The notes under the pieces: model-generated | Seen by the model: the letters and a program-made list of their open reading frames with translations, nothing else | The model's database searches: none | Told to the model about the DNA's origin: nothing | Shown: positions 46,081-58,964 of the stretch, in pieces | Position numbering within the stretch: position 1 is the stretch's first letter | Layout: every line of letters begins with the position of its first letter | Position numbers and translations under genes: made by a program | DNA from: Stromatinia cepivora | Lineage: Eukaryota > Ascomycota > Leotiomycetes > Helotiales > Sclerotiniaceae | Assembly (NCBI GenBank): GCA_014898415.1 | Contig: RCTD01000013.1 | Span: 124,001-188,000, forward strand | Direction: 5' to 3' | DNA: 64,000 nt

Positions 46081-49000
46081 TGGTTCGTTCAAAAGGTAAA
46101 GAAAGGTATCAAGGAATTATTGGTATTGGGAGTTCCTTGGCTCCGAAATACTGGCTATGCTCACGCGCTCGATTTTTGGGAGATAATATGTCGACTAGGG
46201 TGTTCAATTTGGTAAATGTTGATTCGTCAAAAATGATTTGACCCCGTTGGTGCTTTTGTGCTGGTCACTCGGTGCCAAATGATTCCTTCAGGCGTAGTGT
46301 CCTAATTCCCAATTTCGTAGTAAGTCGTTCTTCGTTCCTTAGGTGTTCGTGCGCCTTTGCCTTTTTTTTCTTTTACCAATAACCGTACCCGTACCGCAGT
46401 CAAACTATACCATTGGTTTGTAACTCCGCAGTGAGTGAAGAATCTGAAAGATGGGGGGAAATGATTCTTGTTTGGTATGCCAACGACCCAAAGATGGAAA
46501 TGTTGAACGTTTGAATCGATGTTTTTTTATTAAAAAATATATCAACAATATAACTTTGGAATGGAAATGAGTTTGATCTAATCTGATCTTTAAAAATCCC
46601 AAAGGAAGGTAATGAGGTAAGGCTGGTAGATGTAATTTGGAAGGAAGGAATTAGTAAAAGAAGGCTAGAAAGTCGAGAAGGCTGTTCCGGTAATCCAAAT
46701 AAACGCGAGGTACAAGTTAAAATATTCTATCTTCCGTTTTTGGTAGTTAAGAATCGACCTGTTGTTGTTTTGGATCTTTGGCTGATCTTATTGCCCTGGG
46801 CGTATCGTAGTATACGTAGGTACCGTTTGGATATAACTTCAAATGGTTGGAATTTGATTGGATAGAATTATTAAAGGTATTGTCAAGTGGGTGCATGGGT
46901 AAAGTAGACAGGTAGGAACAGTTGACTTCGTGATATTCTTCTTCACAATCTAATGACGAGGTTCCAAGGAAGGCCAGAAAAGGTTAGGTATGAGGCAGAG
47001 GTAGGATTAGGTGTTTGGTTGGTAGTAGTGGTAGGTTAGAAGGTAGAGAGATCGAGATAGAGGTTTAGACGGAATTTCGAGGTCAATAACTGGATTGAAT
47101 ACCGAGTAGATGGAAGATAATATGACCGACCCTTCTTGTCAATAATTGTATAGAATTAAAGTTGGAAAGTTTTTGATATATCTCGGTTGAATGAGACGAG
47201 GAAGAGGAAAGGGGAGGTTCAAAGTTCCTTCTTTTCTCTCTTCTCAAATTTCCTTTAATTCTTCTGCTTCTACTTCCGTTCCTCTATCTTTTGGTAGGTA
47301 CGAGTTGAATATTGTGGACGGAAGCTGTAGCTAGAATACAAAGCTCAGTGTTTATTTGATGGTTGTAGTCGTCCAGTGGGTATTTTTTGAATGTGCAGGT
47401 GTTTAACTTTGGATTATGAGTAGGAGGGGTCTTGACGAATGATCTTCTTTCTTTCTGAGATCAACAAGTGGATAGTGGATGCTTTGCTTTAGTCCATGCC
47501 TTTGAAAGGGATGCAAGAGCGAGGGATTATGAGGGGCCACCATCAAAATAAAAAGCGGGTAAGTATATGCTATCGCTTAATTAATTAGTGTCAAAATTAG
47601 CGTTGTTGAATTGACGTTGCGTTGCGAGTGGGAAGTTCCCTTTTTGTCCTTTTTTTTCCTTCCTGCACTGTAGCCGGTTCATACAGGGGCAAGGCAGGGC
47701 AAGGGGTGATTATTATTATAGGACTCTTGGAGCACTGGAGAGAAAGATGGGAAAGACAAGGATTAAAGGAAGGAGGCGAAAGGAGGAGGGAGAATGCTGG
47801 GTGAAGGAATGATGAGGTAACTTACAGGTACAGAAACCAAAGGATAGCTAAAGGTATTAATTAGTAGACGAGTAGTCGATAAGTTGAGTAGGGAGTTCAA
47901 TGTAGACAATCTGTATTGCTATGCTAAATTAACAGGCTTGATAATATATCTTCAAGAGTAAACTCCGAAGCTCCAGAAGAAATCCGTAGATTGAATGTGT
48001 TCTGTGGGTGATGATAAATGTCAAGCTCAATGCGGAACAATAATGAGGGGTTCGAGATTCTAGGCATCAAGTAGTAGTTTTGCTTAGGAGTTATTTTCTC
48101 TCCAGTCTCTGAAAAGACCTTGATTCGATGAATGATTGATGTTGTGAGAGAATACAACGGACTCGAGGACTTTATTATTTGATATGCTTTTTACATGGGA
48201 AATTATTGTATCAAATATTGATGGGAGATATTCATTCCAGCTCGTGGTATTTTGGTAAATAGTCGTACAAGTACCGTACACACACATACATTCAGTACAT
48301 CCAAATCAAGTCTACCAACTACGGGAAGCTGTATGTATGGTATGTTCGCAATGAGTCTTGTGAATGAATCCATGAAATTGAATACACGGCTATCGAGAAC
48401 AAAGAAAAAATGCTTCCTTTTTTCCTAATTCAGTCTTTTGGTATTTACTTATGAGTATGTATAATTGATATCATGGCCCTATTATTTGGTATTCGGGGGC
48501 AATGCTTGATATTTGCCATGACCAAGAAGTCTTGGTGACAATGCGGGAAACCTTTCTTTCAGGTACATACTTGTCGGTATGTAGATATTTCTATCCACGG
48601 AACTTACGTAGGTACAACTTGGGATTCAGGAGTTAATTTAATTGGTCAAGTTCTTGCCACTTGAATTAGATGCTATTCAAACTTCGAGCTATAATTGATT
48701 TTCTCAATGGGCATGTATAAACGTCCTTTAAAAAGATCTCGTCAGGTAAGGTAAGGTAAGAAGGTGGTACAAAATCAACCTATATCCCTCGAACCCGGTA
48801 CTTAGTATAATCAGTACCTCTTAATCAATTTGACAGAGTACACATCTCTTTGTCTACTTTGAAGGGGGAAAATGAGTTAAGTAGAACAAAGTCACAAATA
48901 ACATGACGATTGATTTTTTTGATTTTTTTTTTGGTTTTAATCTGTTCTATACAGGTAAAGGCCTTCGAAAAGGTACAAAAGTCCAAGAATGGATTGGTTT

Positions 49001-49100
49001 AAAAAGGATCATGGGATCAATTCCGAATACCCCCACCCCAGCACGCGCCATTTTAAAGTCTGAGCATCTTTTAGTAAAATTCACTTTCATAATTCACTGG

Positions 49101-49127
49101 TAATAAATAAATAAATAAATAAATAAC
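49101..49127. repeat. (AAAT)n microsatellite
   Basis: Six or more head-to-tail AAAT/TAAA units with no interruption. Confidence 0.85.
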
Positions 49128-52100
49128 AATAAATGTAATATGTATGTGGTAGCGTACCTAGGTATTCATGCCAGGTCTTGCATCTTCATAATAGAAAAAA
49201 ATAGCATTAAAAGGACTCGTGACATACCCCAAAACAGTCCTAAATGCATAAGCGTATCGCAATACTCGATATGTACGCAGTAAAGTTAAAAAAGATCGCC
49301 CTAGATGTCGTCTCTTTCAATTGGTTCATGGTGAAACTCTTGTAAAAAGGAGCTGAAGCTGATTACCTCTTTGAGTGCACGGTGCATTGAGATATCATGG
49401 GAGCACATATATAAAGAAAGACAGCAAGTCCCATCCAGTGGGTAGAGAGATGAGGTGCAGCATAATGATGTAGCAGAACGTGAGAATCATATATCGCTCT
49501 TTCCGTCCTTCGCCGTGTGAGTGTAAAGGGAATAGAATATGTGATACTCGTCATAAATCATTCTCCTGGGATCTCAAAGGAGCTTCCTGAAGGACATTGA
49601 GGATGTTCAGATCATACCAATAACTGTAAGTAACTATCCATGATGAATTGATTCAAGTATCCAAAAGGAGCCTCATGGCCACAATACTATATGGGAATGT
49701 CGATCCCCATAATCCCATCTCATTGGAATGATATCTCAGGGTATCTTGTGTCTCTCCGCGGCCGGCAACCTGCCGTATTGATATATTAACGGTAAGAGTT
49801 ACACCCGTACAGACAATACACTGCCTCATCTGGATGTTGTAGTCAATATGGGTACCCGGTTCTTGGCGCAAAATGACGGGTACTTTGCATCCTTTTCGAG
49901 TCCATCAATCTTCTGGTGAGACGAAATAGCAACATCTATTTACCTCGTGAGCTTCCCTTTTTCCGGGAAACAAGTCAAGGACATCCCTTGATGAAAAAGA
50001 AGGCTCGAATTTTGTGATATGAAGGACAGGTCAATTTATTTTATCTCGTCGTCGCCTACTATATCTGATGCGATGTAATTCAACCCAACAAAGTTACTTT
50101 TGTTATACCATAAAAGTCTCCTTCGCCAGTCGGGTTGAATGGTCTGGGGATGCATTCTTGGAGTACCATGCACGGACCAAGTTACAGAGATTCCGGGTAG
50201 GATTGGCTTCAAATCTCTTCAATTTGAAAGTTGTACCAGTTGACAGTCCTCGGTATCTATGTGTACGGAAAATAAAGAATGAAGCTGCTGCATGTAATTC
50301 AAAGATTTAGTCGGGTAGGACTGATATCAAATACCACGAATCATCAATTGATTTTGTTTATCTCAATCAAGTCACCAAGTACTGTCAACCCGGTCTCTGG
50401 CTTAGCCAAGATATCAAAGAAGCACTCTCGACTTTTCGAGGGCATAACTGGTTGCTGGGCTTGTCTCAACATTAATGTTTGTACCTCGAAATCTCTTCCC
50501 TTTTCTACTCATAGAAGAGCTATTGGCTTGTTGGTGGCTTCTCGTTTTTCTTTTCAATGACTTCATCAAAATTAGCACAGACATACATTAGCTTCTAACC
50601 GTTCCAACTTGAGTATCCTTCAAAGTAACCAGTACTAACCACCAAAACATCAACCACCAGCCACCAACTCAATACACATACTCCCGTACATATAAACATA
50701 AGGTTACTTCTGATACAACACAAACCGAACACACCCTTATCCCAACGTTTTGTCAAGACTCGTGTCGCTCATGGCATCAATATGGAAAATCCAAAGATCA
50801 ATTCTTCCCGAGACCCAATGAAAGTAGATACCGCCAATATGGTAATGTCTAAATCCAGGGTTTCCCGTTGAACCTAGTCTATTTCTTGCGTTTCTTCCCG
50901 AACCGTGAGGAGTTAGATAGGTGAGGCCAGCAAACCACCAACACAACCCCGATGTGGGACCCGTTTTATACTTTTATCGGTCACGGGTCGAAGAAAAATC
51001 TCTAAAGGAGTATAATCACCGGGACGAAAGGATTCTTGATACGAGAGGAATTTAAAGTAATGGACACAGTACAGCACATTTGCAATATCAAGTTACTTGA
51101 TCAATACATGGAAGGTTCCCAGCCACCCACGCCATACATCTGGTTTTACTGGGAATTCGAAAAGGATCAAATTGAATATCATGTCAAAAAGAGCGGTGGC
51201 AATGAAAATATTAATAGCTAGATAAACCAGAATGGGTTACTCAAAGTCAGGAACATATCAATTGCGAGGTTTGAAGGTTCATCAGATGTTAAACACATAC
51301 GACTCACATCAACGTCAATACCGCTTCCCCTTTCTCTCCCATGAGTCCCATCAAAGATTCTTGAAGTCGTTTGCTTCATTTCCTCGTTTTCCTCATTTAC
51401 TCCTCAATAACTCCTCCTGTCCCCCACTATTTAGCTACTAATAATTATGTTTGAAAAGTATTAGCGTATTTAAACGTTGGCCTCGTGATCTATTTTCCGA
51501 GATTCCCTCTTCATAACCCTAGTCTTTGGTCTTCAAAACTTCAAAGACCCATTTTAGACATGTCATCACTCCAACATTTCCTACCGAGACCTGGTGGACC
51601 CTGGCCCATCATGGTGGGTGGCATTGTTAGAGTAGTCAAAAGCCATCACAATCATTCGACAATATAAAAAAACTTACGAGAAAGTCAAAAATTCGAAGCT
51701 ATCGTGATCATGATCATTCATATACAAATTACTGGTATTCTTCACATCAAAAGATCGAGATCTAGATTCAACCAGAACCAGATTCTTTGCTTATTGATCA
51801 CGGAACATTTTCATTCACTACTTAGAAGTTGGTACTCAGCAAAAAAAGATTCGGAAACTGAAATCATTCCTTCCTTGTATTTTGAATTACCATACAGGAC
51901 GGAGATCACAAAGTTAACCAACTATTCAAGCCCTGAAAAGCAGATTGCCGTGTGCAACCTTACCTACGCAGAAAAGGTTATGCAGGTGCCCATGGGTTTA
52001 AAAGCTGACAGCCAACTGTCGTGATACCATCAGGGGCCAAAAAAAAATAGGCTCATCTTGGAAAGAACACATGAATTATGAGGCCAGTGATATAGGATAT

Positions 52101-54957
52101 GCATTACAGCTGCAGATATATTACTTGATGAACATCAACCACAATTCATTTGTACAACTTATAACCTTGCCTCGTACAGCAGTAATAAATGGACGGCATA
52201 ATATGGATTATGGATTATGGATTGAGCCATCCCATGCCATTCAAGTACCATGCTTGAGATGAGTTGTTTTATTCCTATGGCCACAGGACAGGAAATCAAA
52301 TAACCAATTATGATTGAGATGTTTTGGCTGAATGATCAAGATCTATCATTCATCTCTCAATCATCAATTATGTACACGCGAGATTAGAGGATCCTGATAT
52401 TGAAAGTAATCGAAGCTTTATCACAGCATCAAAGTTCGAGTACCGTGACGACATCAATACGTTTCTGTTTGAGTTAAACGGTGCGCACCAGTTCATGATT
52501 ATGAGGGCGGGAATGAATAATATAGGGGGAAAGGTGTGGGAAGAGGCTGTTCCCCCTTCATAAAGGAAGCGGGGTAAAACATTATTGATCCTCTGCTGAT
52601 CATCAATAAACACCCAAAAGAATTGTGACGATATTGATTGCAAATACAACCTTAAAGTGTTGAAAGTAAAATCTTAAGTATCTCGATTCTGTGGCTTCTA
52701 CTTTTTTGATATCAAAGTCATCACTGTTTTACTAATCGAAACTTAGAGCTATCATATATCAATCATCACCACTTGCACCCTTATACATCTAATCAGCATC
52801 GCCACACTTCGAATTTCCAATCGAACTCCTGGATCTCAAATTTGAAAGTTCACTTAGAACACAAAGATCACCTTTGTATCCGAGGTCGCCTGTATTATCG
52901 ATCGGTAATCATCCTCGCCATATATCCTAATATAGCGATATGCATCTGCCACAGGAAGATCTATCCATAGAAGATGGAAAGAACCGTGCACATCCATGAA
53001 AACCCGTACAACCTTCTTTAAAGCATCGGGCTCGTCTCTTCCCTCCCGCATAATTTTACCAGACTTCTCCGTGAAGATGATTTTACCGGTTCGCATCAAG
53101 CCGTATAAGTTGTACGAAATCTGCATTCTGCAATAAGACACAAGGATTTGTCTTACTGCAGCCCCAAGCATTCATGCCTTTGTCGAACGGCCTTTTACAA
53201 GTTTTCCATTTTTTGAATCGCTTAAAGCGCTTTCTTATTGCTGAGGCCGAAAAATCTGGTCAAGGAAAAACGCAGACTTCATCACGTGGAAAACACATTC
53301 CAAGACTTTCGAAGGGGGACGAGATGCATCGAAGTATCGATTGCGTTCCCTTGTCCTCCACGCATACATTCTTCCAAGTGTTTAGATTGATTATCCTACC
53401 AATGGGAGGAAGACATCTGATCCATATCTAAATGGCCACCGAGAAATATACACCAGATATGTCTTTCATGCCGGCATATTCTCATCCGGAGGTAGCCACG
53501 TTAGCTAAGAAGTCTTCAGCACTTCGCACTTGTACCTGGTGCCTGTTCTTCATTTATTTTAAACGTAGGTAAACCATCTTGGAAAGTGGTACGTACCTGG
53601 CTATAGAGGAAGGAAAGAAAGAGGCTGATGTGCCGTTATGTTTTAACCCTTGTCCCAATGTTGGAGCATGGCTGGCTGGCTTGCTTGCTTGCTTGCGGGC
53701 TCCACTATGTTCACCGTTCGCCGTTCAGGCTTATCGTTATCGTATCACCTTCCCTCTTACTTCTCGAGCCTTTCAAGTCAAGGGAAAGTCGGGTAGGAAT
53801 TTCGGCTTGTCTAGAATGAAAACCATTCATCACACATCATATCACATGATTAAACAACCATGCATCTCGCCGCCTTACCTAAGGGTAACCAACCAACCAA
53901 CCATCTAGCCCATCTTTCTCTCTCTGCACTGCACAACTCTCTCTGCGTAATCTGGAATGAATCGGATTTCATCGTAACACGATTTCCTCCCGATTTGCAC
54001 TGTTGTGCCGCCCCTTGTTGTAATGTTGTAGTGTGGTTGTGTTGTAGCATTGTAGTGTTGTGTTTCAAGAGTAGATCTTGGCTCGGGTGCCCTTCCCGTT
54101 TTTGGTGGAACGGTTGAACTTACAACTTATATGTGTGGTCACTACGGTGAGTGTGGTGTGGTGTGGTGTGATGTGATGTTTGAAGATCTGTATCGGTATC
54201 TGTATCTGGCATGTAAATGTGGATGTGGGATGATAGATGGGGTTGGGATGGTTATATGCATTATGTACTGTATTATGTGCTAGGTGGTGGATAGAGGTAT
54301 ATGTGGGTTACACGGCTTGGGGATGAATGAATGAATGATATGTGTGAGGTGGATGATGTGCGTATGGGAGACGGAGAGTGATTTTGTATGCGTAGCTTGG
54401 GGTGAGGGAAGGAGGGAGAGAAAACAAGAGTATCACTAGCGTGAGACCGCGGAAAGTAGTCTAGCTTTTATTATTAGCCTGCTATTGGTATAGATCAAAA
54501 ACAACCCGTGTCCTGGCCTTCCTTTAGGTGATGGTCTTGCTATTTTATAAGTCCCCGAGGGCCCTGGGGAAGAAATACCTAAACACCAGGAATACTTCAA
54601 ATATTCTTTCTTTGGTACTATTGGCGTTAGAGATCTTGATTAACATCCTAAGATAATAAATACCAGCCGGAGCTAGATACTTACAATGCCCATCGAATCA
54701 TGGGATTACTGGTTGTAAAAGATACTGTCTCATTACTCAAGAACAGTAGCAAGAATCTAGAATTGAGATTTATTGTTCTTTTCTATCTTACTTTGCTTTG
54801 CTGTTATGTATATGTGTATATATGTGTATAATGCTAGCTAGCTTGGTAGGTATGTGTTGTTGATGAGGATATTGGTGTGATTTCTTTGTATGTAAAACTT
54901 ACAATAGTCAATATAGTAAGGAGTCGAGGATTGGGGAGCCAAGCTTTAAGAGAGAAT

Positions 54958-55046
54958 AAGGATAGGGATTGTGAGAGAATAGGGATAAGGGTAAGGGTAA
55001 GGATAGATAGGGATAGGGACAGGGATAGAGATAGAGATAGGGATTA
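54958..55046 (+). repeat. GGGATA/GGGTAA hexamer tract
   Basis: Degenerate hexamers GGGATA, GGGTAA, GGGACA and GAGATA repeat over nearly 90 bases. They resemble, but are not, the fungal telomere repeat TTAGGG. Confidence 0.7.
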
Positions 55047-55595
55047 GTGGATATTTTCGCCTAGTGTTATTGTTATTGTTGCTGTTATTATCATTGTTAT
55101 TATCATTGTTGATTGCTTATTAGTTACTAGTTATTGCTGCTGGGGTGAAATGGTTTTTTCTTTTGAGGTGTGTGAAGGGGAATGATGAGGTGAGGTTAGG
55201 TTAGGTGTATAATGGGAAAAGGAAGGGGAAGGAAGGGGAAAGATGTGAGGTGTAAGGTGGATGAGATAGAAGGGCTGATCGGAGGAGATGGATGAATGAT
55301 GATATAGTATAAGTACTGTGGATTTCTTTGTTGAGGTTTGGTGTTTGGTGTTTTGAATCCTTGTTGAGCTTTTTTGGGGGGCCGCGGGGGGGAGTTGTTG
55401 TTGTGGATTTCCTCGAAATTCAATTGGAATTAAAATTGGAACTGGAATTGAATTACAGAGCTCAATACTTTAGATAGAAGCTGGCTGCTTAGTTGTGTTG
55501 CTTAGCTGGGTTTCTGTGTTGGTGCTGTGGAGAATGCGGGTGGTTGAAGTGAGTATCTAGCATGGTACGAATGAAGATGAAGAATTGATGTGAGG

Positions 55596-55623
55596 CTTTC
55601 TTTCTTTCTTTCTTTCTTTCTTT
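55596..55623. repeat. (CTTT)n microsatellite
   Basis: Seven uninterrupted CTTT units. Confidence 0.9.
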
Positions 55624-56993
55624 GCATTGCTTTGTAATATGTGATTTTGGACTTTGGGTTGGCAAAGATACATCAGATTTGTCGTGGAGTTTCATCATGA
55701 AGTTGAAGTTCCATTATACCAGTGGACTCAAGTGAATAGACTTGATAGGAAAATGTGTGAGTGTGTGATATTTGAAGGCTGTGTTGAGTGTGTTTTCTCA
55801 TTTTTTGGTTATCACTCTTGGTTGACTTTCTTTCTTTACTGTTTATAAGTCTTAGTTTCTCAGAGGATAAATTTTTGCTAGGGAAGGAACTTGGGAGTTG
55901 GGAGTGATAGGATTTTGTAGGTGGTGGGAGTGGTCCAAAGAGGTATGATATGGCTGTTTTTTATGCAATATCTTTGGGGGAGAGTTGGTGTAGCTTAGAT
56001 TTGGGTATGTTTTTCTTTTCTTTTCCTCCATTTCTTTTTTCTCCCTCTCGCTTGACACTACCCCTTAGTCTTTCAAGTGGCTTTCTATTTGCTATATAAG
56101 TATATCTATTATTTTTCCATCTCTCATCTTTCAACGCTTAGTTTAGCACATTTTCATATATCATAAACAGGATAACTTCGAGTCTCGAGATCAAAGAATG
56201 AGGTTGAATTTTGAAGTGAGATGAATCATGTGAGGATTTAGGAATATAGAATATGTGATTGAGAGTGAGGCAGGACGACGCATGGTTCTTTATGGGTGGA
56301 TAGGTGGTGCTAGTTATAGCGTGATGATATATAACAATTTTGTTTGTTTGAATTGGAGTGGGAGGGAGGTGGGGCATTAGTTTGAAGGTTGAGATTGGAA
56401 AAGGGAAATTGGGATTTTGATAGAAAGCTATACTTGAAGAGGCACTGAGACATACTTCTCCTATGGTGAATTGGGTGTAGTGCAAGTGGAGATGTTGGTT
56501 GATTGGGGTTTTAGAGGTTGTAATTTTGAGTTTAGAGATGGATGGGTGATGGGGTTTTGATAACTCGGGGACGGACATGTTGAGCTTCGAACGGGGGGTT
56601 CTAGGTCTGTCCCATGGAGATATAGATATAGGTAGATGATAATGTGTATGTGAGAATAGGGTGATCGATATTATGGGTAATGATATCAGAAGATTGATAA
56701 AGCTCAGTGAGAATTCTTTTGTATTTCTTTGGTAGAGGATCTTGAGATGGTGAATTTGAAATAGTGTCTTGGGGAATGAATTGATGAGGTAGGAAGTATA
56801 CGTGGATTGGTTTGATATGTGGATTTTTTTCAAGGGGGAGGTGAAAGGTTGGTTATTTCTGGTGAATTCGACGTTTGAAGTTGGGTGGCGGTAAGTGGTA
56901 GAGAGGGAAGTTTTGATGACTTTGAATTAGGGATAGATGTTGTTTGCGGGAGAGAGTTTGGGAAGTGGCGGAAAAGAGGGGTTGAGGAGGGAC

Positions 56994-57059
56994 GAGCTGT
57001 GAGAGATGAGCTGTGAGAGATGAGCTGTGAGAGATGAGCTGTGAGAGATGAGCTGTGAG
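56994..57059. repeat. 14-base tandem repeat (GAGCTGTGAGAGAT)n
   Basis: Four complete and one partial copy of GAGCTGTGAGAGAT stand head to tail with no mismatches. Each holds the partial palindrome GAGCTGTGAG. Confidence 0.9.
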
Positions 57060-57752
57060 CGGGTAGAATTCGAAAGAGAACGATGAGGGGGGTGAAGGTT
57101 AAAGTTTGAGTGGTGGGCAGTGATCATGAGGGGATTGTACAGGTGTAGATGTTTGTAACTGGTAGATTTCTATGAATTGACTTTTGGTTCTAACCGAGAA
57201 CCATCTCCCTTTGAATATACAACTCCTATGTATAGCCCTATTGATTGCACAATCGAAAGTAGAAAGTGCATTTCCTTCGATTGGGTAAATCCAAGTGTAT
57301 CCAAATGCATCCCTCGATTAAACGATGATTTAGCCTTATGTGATTGGCCATTTCGCAATACATTTGTCCTCACTTACTTATACTTTAGATGTTTGATTGA
57401 ATTGATATAAAACTCCATAATATAATTATACAACATATAAATATGTAATACCTTGTCTATATACGAATCAATTGAATGACATACCAGAATGTGATCCGAG
57501 ATTAAGGAGGGGTACCACAAGATGATTATGTAAGTGTCGTACTCCGTCATTGTTAACGCCTGAATTAATGCCTCACCACGATTAGAAGCTCTTTCAAGAA
57601 AAAGTTCAGTCGCATCAACCTCGAAAGTATTTTTGACCATCATATCGAAGGCTCGTAATCACCCACCACCAATTCCTTCCGATCCGACATTCTTTCTCTA
57701 GCATACGTTGATACCATTTCATCCTCTCAGTGTTATCATTTTATAGAAAAAA

Positions 57753-58964
57753 ATGTCGTCTTTTGCGCTAGAGAAGGAATCGCCTTTGGGCTTCCTTTAC
57801 AATAATGCTGTCGCCGGGGCTTTGTCAAATACATACAATACTTTCCAAGAGAAGAGGGAAGCGTTGGGTCTTTCAAACCCCGGAACAGTTGAGAATATTG
57901 CTAGAGAGGTTCAACGAGATGTATTTCTCAACAATTACACATTCTCTGGTCTGAGGGCGGATCTCACTAAGCCTTTCAGCATGGCACCATTATTCCAAGT
58001 CTCTCATGCATTCTCTATGGGATCTCAAGGTTTACCACCATATACATTTGGAGCTTTATTCGGCACAAACAAGGTCAGTCACTGTTTGTGAAAATGTTCT
58101 CGCCATTTTATACGAGGCTCCCACTATGAATTTTTGGAAAAGAAGCTGACAGTGCGATTGGCAGATCTTTATGCAAGGAAACATGGACAATGAAGGTCAA
58201 CTCACCACTCGATTCAATTACCGATGGACTCCAGCTTTCGTTACCAAGACCCAACTTCAAGTCGCCCCTGGTCAAGCTATGATGCAATTAGACAACGAGT
58301 ATACTGGAAAAGATTTTACAGCTTCAGTCAAATCTCTCAACCCTTCAATACTTGATGGAGGATTTACAGGTATCTTTATTGGTCAATACCTACAAGCTGT
58401 TACTCCAAATCTTGCTTTGGGTTTGGAGGCTGTCTGGCAACGAGCGGCAATGAATCAAGGTCCCGAAACTGCAGTCTCATACTGTGCCAAATACAAGGGT
58501 AGTGATTGGATTGCTAGTGCTCAGTTACAAGCGCAAGGAGCCGTAAACACATCTTTCTGGAGAAGACTGACAGATAAGGTTGAAGCTGGTGTGGACCTTA
58601 ACTTACAATTCGCGGGTTTATCTGGAGCTGGTATGATGGGAGGACCTATTAGAAAAGAGGGTGTCACAACTGTTGGTGCCAAGTATGACTTCCGAATGTC
58701 TACTTTCAGAGCTCAAGTTGATTCAACTGGAAAGTTGAGCTGCTTATTAGAGAAGAGAGTTGCACCACCTGTTCAACTTACCTTTGCCGCTGAGATGGAT
58801 CATTTCAAGGTATGTAATTTTCCATCTCAGACCCGAATGTTTACTAATAGTTTCTATAGCAAGCAGCAAAGATTGGAGTAGCAGTTTCCATCGAATCTGG
58901 CGACGAAGCGGTCGAAGAACAAGCAATGGCAGCTGGAGGTGCCCCACCTCAAATCCCATTTTAA
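57753..58964 (+). CDS. TOM40: Mitochondrial import receptor subunit TOM40
   Basis: Beta-barrel channel of the TOM complex in the mitochondrial outer membrane, through which nearly all nuclear-encoded mitochondrial proteins enter. Exons 57753-58073, 58165-58809 and 58860-58964 give 356 residues. The N-terminal part ([20 protein letters not shown]) is the conserved pre-barrel helix; [20 protein letters not shown] begins the barrel. The porin-3 family pattern of alternating residues runs through to the beta-signal-like [14 protein letters not shown] and [20 protein letters not shown]. The C-terminus ends in an Ala/Glu-rich tail. The ATG at 57753 has an A at -3 (aaaaATGT). The last intron carries a TTACTAATAG branch-site-plus-acceptor-like stretch. 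Length is normal for filamentous fungi. Confidence 0.96.

Larger units (their letters stand above)
44779..57752. other. 13-kb stretch without supported genes, rich in simple repeats
   Basis: No conserved protein is visible on either strand. Open frames of 60-230 codons are mostly low-complexity or start without ATG; the most protein-like is 52854-53171 (minus, 105 codons), which I cannot assign. Repeats include TTTCTCTT near 44990, GT/GAATGT near 45180-45278, TTTCT near 45504, AAGGT near 45719, TTCAGG and TTTCTG at 46004-46080, AAAT at 49101-49127, GTGTG near 54150, GGGATA at 54958-55046, CTTT at 55596-55623 and a 14-base unit at 56994-57059. The stretch next to GSK-3 should hold its promoter and leader. 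Unannotated long non-coding RNAs or lineage-specific genes may be present. Confidence 0.5.

Noticed and set aside
56138..56833. 231-codon minus-strand frame
   Set aside because: Long but Ile/His/Ser/Pro-rich with no domain; the plus strand here is GT/GA-rich, which removes stops on the minus strand.
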